Shown: positions 56,599-64,000 of the stretch, piece after piece
How the letters are laid out: every line of letters starts with the position of its first letter
Numbering within the stretch: position 1 is the first letter of the stretch
Made by a program: the position numbers and the translations under genes
The notes under the pieces: generated by a model
What the model saw: the letters and a program-made list of their open reading frames with translations, nothing else
Told to the model about the DNA's origin: nothing
The model's database searches: none
From: Leucosporidium creatinivorum
Lineage: Eukaryota > Basidiomycota > Microbotryomycetes > Leucosporidiales > Leucosporidiaceae
Direction: 5' to 3'
DNA length: 64,000 bases
NCBI GenBank assembly: GCA_001600635.1
Contig: BCKL01000016.1
Span: forward strand, 486,449 to 550,448

Positions 56599-57388
56599 CG
56601 ATTCGCGCTCACGGGCTAGGAAGGCGAGGAAGGCGGGCTTGCCTTGGGGAGTTCTCATGGTTCTAGTACAAGTTGTTTATGTTCTGCGGTGCCATTCTGA
56701 TACTCTGTACCAGCTCTTTGAGCACCTCGAGAGCTCAGCGAGCCTTGTTGACAAGCAGGCTGAGCACGACTGAACCGGCTCGGCGCTCGCCATCTCCCCG
56801 CAGAATGGTGGAGCGCTGTGGACTGTGTGGGTCGTTGGTTCTATCACGCCGGTTCAAGATATACTTGCTCTCATTGGACAAGGCTTGGAAGCTACAGAAC
56901 CACCTTGATGGCAAGTAGGCAGCCCCTCCGGCCTTCGCCGAGCCCGGCCCTTGGTCTCTTCGTCGATGCAGCTATGAGGAGTGGACGATCATAAGACGCA
57001 GCGGAGGAGAAGAGAAAAAGAGGATGAGCAAGAGCGTGAGCCGCGTTGCCGGCTCGACCACGCTCGCAGAAGGCTCTCAGAGCTGGGTCGATGGCCCCTC
57101 CACAGCGAGCAAGGTGGCGAGTATGAGCGGCGATGCTGGTCCTTTCTCTCTCTCTCAGCGCCCTCAAAGCGCCGGGAATTTTCTCGAATGGATGTAAAGC
57201 ACAACTCGATTGCCCTCGCTCCCACTGATACGCTTCGCCGGCGCCGAAAGTGTCGCCGAGCTAATGCTCAAGGCTCGACACCAAGCTACTCAATTGACCT
57301 CTGTGTTACAGAAACGAGGGTCAGCTCACTACTACGTCGTCCTCAAACCGAGCTGACAAGCGACTCACGTCAAGACTCCTGCGCCGCG
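56599..57388. other. Convergent intergenic region
   Basis: 790 bp between the bZIP stop and the stop of the membrane-protein gene. The open frames are Arg-rich and show no recognisable domain. Confidence 0.5.
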
Positions 57389-58363
57389 CTAAGCCCTCGC
57401 TCCCTTCCCCTCAGCCTTCATCCTCCTCTCCCTTTCCCACTCCACCTGACCCTGCAAGCTCTGCACCTTCCTCTCCAACTCCTTCTGCTTCTCTTCCCAC
57501 TCCTTCGGCCCATTCTTCTTGAGGCTAAACTCGAATCCAGCGCCGAGCCCCAGGTGCGCTGGCGACAGGTCGAACACGATGGTGAAGAGGTGGAACGCGA
57601 GGAGGAGGTGCGGGTAGGGGTAGTAGGTCGAAAGGAAGGTGGTACGTGTGTGGATGTAGTAGACAACAGGGCCGAGAGCGAAGAGGTTGTCGAGGAGGTA
57701 GAAAGGGACGACTGGGACTCGGCCGAGCTGCTCTTCGTCGAGAAGGTGGGCGGTGGAGATAGAGTGGAGGGTGAGGGTCCAGTATAGCGCGAGGATGGGG
57801 AGGAAGATAAGAGTGACGACGAGGAGCCAGAATGCCGTGGTAATGGTGTAGAGGACGGGGAAGAGGCCCCAGTTGAAGACGGTGAGAACTCCGCCGAGGA
57901 CCCAGAGAACGGCCAGGCGTAGCCCATAGCAGATCAAAGCAACGATCCAGCCGAAAGAGAGGGGCACGTCCTGTAGCATCCACTTGAACAACACTGCGAG
58001 TGGAGCAGCAGCGTCGTCTTGCCGCCCCGCGGGGTCGGTGACTTGTTCGAGGAAGAGAATGACCACGGCGAGGTAGAAGTAGCATACAATATTAGCAGCC
58101 GCGACTAAGGGAAGAAGAATGACTAGCGAGTCGTCCCGACCCTCGGCAGCCGGGAGGACCCACGCCAGCCGAGAGTGTACAGTGCGATAATGTGCGAAAT
58201 AGTTGGCGAGGAAGGAGGTGAGCGTAGCAGGTGTAGGAGGAGCGACTCGGTTGTCGGTGACGTCCTCTGCGGTCGAGCTCTCCGAGGGCGGCGCGGTTTG
58301 GGCCGCGATGGACGAGCGCCGAGCAGCAGCAGTGGTAGGCGGGCGGGAGGGGGATGTCCTCAT
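57389..58363 (-). CDS. Polytopic membrane protein, intact member of a dispersed family
   Basis: A single exon of 324 residues. The N-terminal 60 residues are polar, then helices: SLVILLPLVAAANIVCYFYL, VPLSFGWIVALICYGLRLAV, LFPVLYTITTAFWLLVVTLI and FLPILALYWTLTLHSISTAH, then FYLLDNLFALGPVVYYIHTR and YYPYPHLLLAFHLFTIVFDL, about six in all. The C-terminal tail is a charged helix (KEWEEKQKELERKVQSLQGQ). Shared family marks are LALYW..LH..ST.HL, FY.ID..L...P and YYPYPHL.LA. Three degraded relatives lie at 28338, 38240 and 48880. I know no named family with this pattern. The lack of introns contrasts with most neighbours. Confidence 0.75.
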   Translation of the reverse strand: MRTSPSRPPTTAAARRSSIAAQTAPPSESSTAEDVTDNRVAPPTPATLTSFLANYFAHYRTVHSRLAWVLPAAEGRDDSLVILLPLVAAANIVCYFYLAVVILFLEQVTDPAGRQDDAAAPLAVLFKWMLQDVPLSFGWIVALICYGLRLAVLWVLGGVLTVFNWGLFPVLYTITTAFWLLVVTLIFLPILALYWTLTLHSISTAHLLDEEQLGRVPVVPFYLLDNLFALGPVVYYIHTRTTFLSTYYPYPHLLLAFHLFTIVFDLSPAHLGLGAGFEFSLKKNGPKEWEEKQKELERKVQSLQGQVEWERERRMKAEGKGARA

Positions 58364-58770
58364 GTTCGACGACGAGGTGGCGAGGTGAGAGAGGAAGACG
58401 GAGAGAGAAGGAAGAAGTCAAGAGGGGAGAGCTGAGCGTTGTCGAAAAAGTTGCTCCATGCTCTCGGAGCGCACTATGTAGGGTCGTGGCTCGGCGCGCT
58501 CGATCGTCGAGGGTCGCTCGCGCGCGCAGAGGTGGTGGGAGGAGGGAAGAGGATGTTACTGTATAGAGGTGCATAGTCAAGCATTTGGTCGCCTCCCCGA
58601 GGGCGAAGAAAGACGGCTCGGCGCTCACCAGCAAGCCATACGAATTCGAGCTGGACTACGAATTCCTCGGACTGCAGGCGAGGAAAGTCAGTGAGCTTTA
58701 CGAAACGAGAGCTTGAGACGCGAGCGTAGCTCACCAATACTGACGTCTCGACCTCAAGACTTTCCCCTGC
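58364..58770. promoter_or_regulatory. Upstream region of the intact membrane-protein gene
   Basis: 407 bp between the membrane-protein start and the F-box/LRR-like stop, both minus strand. It includes short segments bounded by acceptor- and donor-like sites (around 58629-58673 and 58735-58770) that may be 5' UTR exons. Confidence 0.45.
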
Positions 58771-60089
58771 CTACAGCACAAACCGAACCTCAACATCCCT
58801 CGCCTGGGCGCTCTTCCTTAGCTCCTTCATCGCTTCCAACTCGCTCAGCTGATGGAACACGCCGGGTAGGATCAACGTTTCCAAACCCCTCCGCTTCCTC
58901 CCTTGTCCTTCCTCCTCGACGTCCTCTGCTTTATAGTAATCGACCTCGGCGCTCGCCCTCCCCCTCCCCCTCCCCTGCCATCTCCAACTCTGCTCATCTT
59001 CTCGCACCTCCTCCTCCCCAGCAGCAGCAGCAAAAAACCTGCCCCCCACCTCCCTACAAACGCCCTCCACCTCCTGCACCCAATCCCTACATCCCCCCTC
59101 GGCGTGAACTCTGACTTGAAACCTCCTCAGCCTGCCCCTGCCCTCCTCCAAGGTGTCCAAGAGCGGGAAGTACGCTCCCGCTTGATGCGAAGGGTCGGCT
59201 AACAGCGTGAGGTCCTCCAATGCTGTGAACCCGGCTAAGGTGGGCTCGAGCTCTATGTCGGCTTCTTCGGGCGTTCGGAGGGGGAGGGGATGGCCGGTAG
59301 CTAGGGCCGGGGATTTGCGGGAGGGGGAGAGGTAGTGCGTTGGAGAGAAGAGGTGGTCGATGCTCAGCTCGATGAGCTGCGCTCCGAGAGAAGAGAGCGA
59401 GGGGGAGGAGAAGAACAAGGGAGAGGCGGAGAAGGTGAAGGGGGAGGGGAGGGTGTTGCTGTACCTCAGGGAGTGGAGAGCGGGGAAGGAGGGAGGGGAG
59501 GAGGTGTGCTGCAGAGCGACGTTGTGTAGGGTTAGGTGCGTGAGATAAGGGAAGGAGGAGGTCGAGGAGGAGAGGGAGAAGGTGACGGAGAGGAGGGTGA
59601 GGTGGGTTAGGCGGGAGAGGACTGAATTGGAGGGAGGGAGGGAGGGTGGTTTAGCTCGGCGCGAGACAGAAGAGAGAGATTAAGAATGAGAAGCTCACGA
59701 GAAGCGTGCAAAGCGGCATTGAACCCCACCTCCCTCAAGCTCAACCTCGCGAGCATCGGACAAACCTCGGCGACTCCCTCTAACTTTTCCATCACTCCCC
59801 CTTCGTTCATCCCGTCTCCCACGACACTCAATTCTCTCACATATCCCGCTAACCTCCTATTCCCCTGTACGAGCTGCATCAACCCCTCAGCTTGTACTAA
59901 CGAGCCAACCCTCGGCCGGCGGCACAATCTCCGCTGACACGCTACTACGAATGCTCGGTGCACGAGGGCGTAGTTCTGCAAATGCCGCTCAAGGCGGATG
60001 GCGAGAGGGACGTTGTAAGTGGCGTGGGAGATGATGAGGTCGATGAGCTCGGGAGGGAGGGAGGTCAAGGTGGCGGTAGGAGCGGTCAT
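58771..60089 (-). CDS. F-box/LRR-like protein
   Basis: Two exons (60089-59699 and 59621-58771) with a 77-nt GTGAGC...CAG intron give 413 residues in frame. The N-terminus TLTSLPPELIDLIISHATYN is a typical F-box start, followed by YALVHRAFVVACQRRL. LRR-like strands follow (LARLSLREVGFNAALHAS; RLTHLTLLSVTFSL; YLTHLTLHNVALQH; LGAQLIELSIDHLF), ending LRKSAQARDVEVRFVL. It probably acts as a substrate receptor of an SCF ubiquitin ligase. It is unrelated in sequence to the FBXO21-like pair. Confidence 0.72.
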
Positions 60090-60619
60090 GTAGGCTGATA
60101 GGGTATATAGTGCTGTGGATAAGGTGTCGAAATGCGTAGAAGACGAGATAGACGAGGTATCAAACGGGAGGAGGGTGTGTTGTCGGGTCGAGCAGTGGGG
60201 CGGGAGATCTAGAGGCGTGCTGTGCTGTAAGGCAAAAGGAGAGTGAGCTATGAAGCTGTAGGTGATTCGTCTGTCACTTACCAGTAGTTAAGAGTGACTT
60301 GGCGAGAAGTGCCGTGAAGAGCAGGAAGGAGAGCAACGACTTGATGAGCTCGGGCGCCTTGGGATCCTTGGGACTTGGTCGCGACGAGGAGCAGCTCGCA
60401 GCTCGCAGGTTGGCTCCCTCCTAGTAGTCTCTCGTCGCCGTCTTCGCCCGCTCGCTCGCCGTCTGTACCCGAGTAGATGGACTCGACCAGACCCTAGTCG
60501 ATTACAGTCTCTCACTCTCCCTCTCCCTCACCAACTCACTCAGAGCGCACCCTCTCCCTCTCTCGACCCGCAACTCTGAGCTCACCCTCGCAGCCCATCA
60601 GTCACCTCACCGCTTCAAG
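60090..60619. promoter_or_regulatory. Divergent promoter, F-box/LRR-like / R3H protein
   Basis: 530 bp between opposed start codons. The side next to the R3H gene is rich in CTCTCCCT tracts, as expected for a fungal 5' UTR. Confidence 0.5.
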
Positions 60620-60701
60620 ATGGCTTCACCTACCACCAGCACACCTATAACAGTACAAGAAGCGGACCACAGCCCAACCACCTCGACCTCTCCCCCTCCT
60701 T

Positions 60702-60734
<33 letters not shown>

Positions 60735-63700
60735 CAGCCCCTTCTCCCCCCTTTAAAGTCCTCTCCCGACCTACACCACCACCAACACCAACACCTCGTA
60801 CTTCTACCACACCTCCAAATCAACCCAGACCCTCCGACGAACTCAACAGCAGCAACTCAGCACCAGCACCAGCACCAGCACGGCCGACAAGATCCTCCAG
60901 CGAAGGCAGGGGGCTCCCTTCTCGCTCCACCTCCAACTCGGCAGCGGGCGTAGGCCCAGAAGCTCAGTACCGTCGTACAGGCTCCGACTCGGCCCTCTCC
61001 TCCTCCAGGCCATCCCCCACGGTCAACGCCGATGAGCAGCGAGTCAGCACGCGCTCCTCGACCTCGTCACCCGAGCCTTCCAGCTCAGCTACCGGCGCTT
61101 CGGATGGTGGGAGCGGTGGGATGGCTTCCACTGTAGCGACGGACCCGGCCGAGGAGGCGGTCCCGGCGCCTCAGCTTGATTCTGTGCTTTTGTTGGCCCT
61201 CGCGCATCCTAGGGATCGCATCTTGCTCCTCCGAGCAGAGGCAGAGATTGAGCGTTTCCTGGCTAGTCCTACGTAAGTTTGTCCTCTTGCCTTCCTACTG
61301 CCTGCCGACTCTGTGACCGAGCTGACCACCTCGCCTCCGACTCGACTGCGCAGCCAAACCCGACTCCCCCTCTCGCCGCCATACTTCCCCCCCGCTCTCA
61401 ACTCGTACCAACGCCTCCTGATCCACCGACTAGCCGATACCTTTGGCATCACCCGCGAGGTTGAGCCGGTGCAGATGCCCACTTGGGCGGTAGCGAGCGG
61501 TCAGCCGAACACGGGCGTAGTGGTGCTCGTCAAGGGCGAGGGAGCAAAGCTGTGAGTTTCTAGTCCCTCTCTCCTCTGCTACTCGGACATCGCTGACACG
61601 CGATGGCATTAACAGACCCGCCAACAAGCTCGCCTCCTACCTCCCCGCTCCACCGACCGAGCCGACCTCGCTTCCCCTCCCTCCCTCCACCTCCTCAACC
61701 CCCCTTCCCCCCTCCAGCACCTCCCTCCCACCCTCCCTCCTCCCCTCTCCCACCACTTCCTCCTCCTCACCCTCCCCTCAACTGCCCCCTCCACCTCCCT
61801 CCTCCCAACCAGCATCCAAGCCCCAGATCTTCAAAATCCTCCCTCGCGGCACCACCTCGCATCGGCCCTCCTCCTCCTCCTCTGCAAGCTCCTCAATCGG
61901 CACGGACGATGATCCCAACAGCGCTAGCGGAGGAGGAGGAGGAGGAGGAGGGCGGAGTGGCTCGTCGTCCACGGGAGGCGCGCGAGGACGCAAGGAATTG
62001 ACGCTCGAGGAGAGGGAAGCGGCGTACAAGGAGGCGAGGGAACGCATCTTCAGTCAACAGCCCGCGGCCGAGGAGAAGAAGGAGGCCGACTTGTCGGCGG
62101 GGGCGGGGGCGGGGATCACCCGCCCCTCGTCGGCGGGTTCGAGCTACTCGAGGAGCTCGGCCGCGTTGAGCCTTAGTGGAGCGAGAGCCGCTCCTTCTGA
62201 GGCTTCGACGAGTAGTGTGAGTATTCATTCGGGGTTCCAGGGACCGACGGGGTATTACCCTCCGCCTTCTTCGTCGGAGGCTTTGTCGGCGAGTGGGAGG
62301 ATGGGAGGGGGGCAGGGTCAGGGAGGGTTGAGCTTGAGGCCCTCGGCGCCGAGCTTTGATCCGAGTGGGGCGGGTGGGTGGGCGGGATATGGGTATGGAG
62401 GGGGACAGGAGTATGGAGGAGATGTGGGAGGATATGGAGGAGGAGGAGGAGGATTTACGGAGCAGTACGGAGGAGGAGGGGCGACGGACGAATGGTCCAG
62501 GCGTCAAGCTCCCGCTCATTCCGGCCGAACAACACCCTACTCCTACGCTCAGCAACCGCCGATACAAGTCACTGCGCCTCCTCCCCCAACAGCACCACCT
62601 CACCAGCCACCGTACCCTGCTCCTTCCTCGCTCCAATACCCTCCGCTCGTCCGCCCTTCCGCCGAGTACGGCCACGGCCACGGCCACGGCCACCCTCCTC
62701 CTCCAGCCACAGCCACCAAACCCTCCTCCGCACTCCCCAACGCCTGGTCTACCCCGCGCGCTCCTCCTCCCCCCTCCCCCGCGCTCTCCACCTCCTCCTC
62801 GAGCGGATCCTACCACCACCCGCCTCCCCCGCATCCTCATCGGTCCTCCTCCTCCTCCTCCTCTTCGAACTCCATCATCTCCATCTCACCCACCACAAGC
62901 ATCCAAGCCGGCTCGTACCTCATGCGCTTCCCAGATGGAGGGGTAGTGGGATTCAACCCTAACCCTTCGCCTTCGCCTTCTTCCTCGGTCTCTGGCGCAG
63001 GAGGGGGTGCGCGAGGAGCGTATGCGGCCAGCGCGAGTAGTTATTCAGCTTCAGTGGCGGGGAGTACGAGGTCCACGAGCTCCTCGGCGAGTACGAGTAG
63101 GACGGCTAGTTCGAGTAATAATTTGAGAGGAGGAGGGGGGCCGGGGAGCTCCGTTTCGGGTGGAGGAGGGGAGGGATTGGGAGGAGGGGCAGGAGTGATG
63201 GGGAGGAGGACGAGTCATGAGAAAAGCCATTCGGTGGGGGAGAGTAGTGGGGCCAGCGCCGGGGGGAGTGGGAGCTTGAGTGCTGGGGTTAGTGAGGCTG
63301 GATCGCAGGGGAGAGGGCAGCGCGGAGGAGCAGCGGGCGGTAAGAGCGGGAGTGCGAGTGAGAAGAGGAGTGCGAGTGGGAGTGAGAAGGGCGCGACGAC
63401 GACGACGACGATGGGGAAGGGCAAGGAGCGCGAGAGGGAGAGGGAGAGGGAGAGGGAGACGACGGCTACTTCGACCTCGCCCGCCGCCGAAGGAGGATCA
63501 ACCATCAAACCCAAGTCCACTCTCCCTCTGCACCCTTCCCTCCCCGCCAAACCCGTCTGGGTTACCACTACACCGCCAGTCCCTCGCTCCTCGTCCTTCA
63601 GCTCCAGCTCGGCTTCGGCGCCTTCCGACGATCTCGGCTCAGCAGGCTCGGAGGTCCTGAGACCAGCTAGCGTAGCTTCGAGCGTTTCGTCCGCTTCTTA

Positions 63701-64000
63701 TGGGCTGCCGGTGACGATGCAGCCTGGTCTCGCCGGAGGAGGAGGAGGAGGAGGAGGAGGACCCTCGCCTTACTCGACGGGGGCGACGGTCGCTTCGCAT
63801 CAAACGGCGCAGGGCTACTACCAATCTACTCCACCTCCACCGCCACCACCGCCCTCAGCACCTCACTCCCAAGCCTGGGCCAATGTCCACTCGGCAGCGG
63901 GAGGGGAGGGCTACTACCCTCATCCTCACCTCCCTCCTCAGCACCAAGCGCACCAAACCGCGTACCCCAACCTCCTCCTCCACCACGCCCACGCCGACGC
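60620..64000 (+). CDS. R3H-SUZ domain RNA-binding protein (3' end beyond window)
   Basis: The start at 60620 gives MASPTTSTPITVQEADHSPT. A low-complexity region with a polyAla run precedes the R3H region: LDSVLLLALAHPRDRILLLR, EAEIERFLASP, then across an intron FPPALNSYQRLLIHRLADTF followed by GITREVEP and VVLVKGEGAKLPANKLASYL. The SUZ motif is KPQIFKILPRG ... RGRKELTLEEREAAYKEARE. The remaining 700 or more residues are disordered Gly/Ser/Pro/His/Tyr-rich sequence with poly-Gly and poly-Pro runs, still open at the right edge. R3H-SUZ proteins bind single-stranded RNA and occur in mRNP and translation-control factors (R3HDM1/Encore type). The gene is partial only because of the window. Confidence 0.85.
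60698..60738 (+). repeat. CAG-rich trinucleotide run
   Basis: Eight or more consecutive CAG units followed by imperfect ones, read as polyAla in the R3H protein. Confidence 0.85.

Noticed and set aside
56981-57787. 268-codon plus-strand frame
   Set aside because: Antisense to the intact membrane-protein gene and Arg/Glu-rich with no domain.
1-64000. Biosynthetic gene cluster
   Set aside because: An MFS transporter, GMC oxidoreductase and alcohol dehydrogenase are present, but they are separated by unrelated housekeeping genes and no backbone synthase is present.
1-64000. CRISPR arrays, rRNA genes or retro-elements
   Set aside because: No spaced direct repeats, no rRNA-like sequence and no reverse-transcriptase, integrase or capsid motifs in any frame.

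Overview
The window is nuclear DNA from a GC-rich, intron-dense basidiomycete fungus. Short introns (mostly 50-90 nt, GTNNGN donor, CTGAC/CTAAC branch site near the acceptor), a white-collar photoreceptor, a Pma1-type proton pump, Chs7, Ypt1 and a CENP-H-like kinetochore protein all fit. The overall look (GC-rich, many introns, tiny exons) suggests Pucciniomycotina, perhaps a Microbotryomycetes red or smut yeast. That placement is inference.

Layout. 0.7-4.5 kb: white collar 1 (-). 5.5-7.7 kb: TRAPPC13 (-). 7.9-9.2 kb: F-box protein (+). 9.2-12.6 kb: a 920-bp inverted repeat whose right arm is the 3' end of the PMA1 proton-pump gene (12.0-16.2 kb, -) and whose left arm is a second, promoterless copy of that 3' end lying just behind the F-box gene. 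18.7-20.4 kb: chitin synthase export chaperone CHS7 (-). 21.0-22.8 kb: unrecognised protein (-). 23.1-25.7 kb: MFS transporter (-). 26.6-28.2 kb: inositol monophosphatase-like (+). 28.6-35.5 kb: two FBXO21-like F-box/YccV genes facing each other inside a second inverted repeat of about 1.05 kb, with mitochondrial ribosomal protein L34 between them. 35.7-37.5 kb: zinc alcohol dehydrogenase (-). 40.8-41.7 kb: small four-helix membrane protein (+). 42.1-44.6 kb: sulfide:quinone oxidoreductase (-). 45.3-46.7 kb: CENP-H-like (-). 47.1-48.5 kb: YPT1 (+). 50.1-53.2 kb: GMC oxidoreductase (-). 53.4-54.7 kb: SET-domain protein (+). 55.0-56.6 kb: bZIP factor (+). 58.8-60.1 kb: F-box/LRR-like protein (-). 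60.6 kb to the right edge: R3H-SUZ protein (+), cut by the window.

Three signals cut across the window. First, many genes need exons of only 7-28 nt to keep their conserved motifs in frame (CHS7, GMC, ADH, MFS, TRAPPC13, SET, SQR). Second, an unrecognised polytopic membrane-protein family is scattered at 28.3, 38.2-39.9, 49 and 57.4-58.4 kb. Only the last copy looks whole. The 38-kb copy is split by a 619-bp terminal-inverted-repeat element with a 7-bp target duplication. Third, two kilobase-scale inverted repeats point to recent inverted duplication or gene conversion. No rRNA, CRISPR, convincing tRNA or retro-element was found. The genes are mostly unrelated housekeeping functions and do not form a single pathway cluster.
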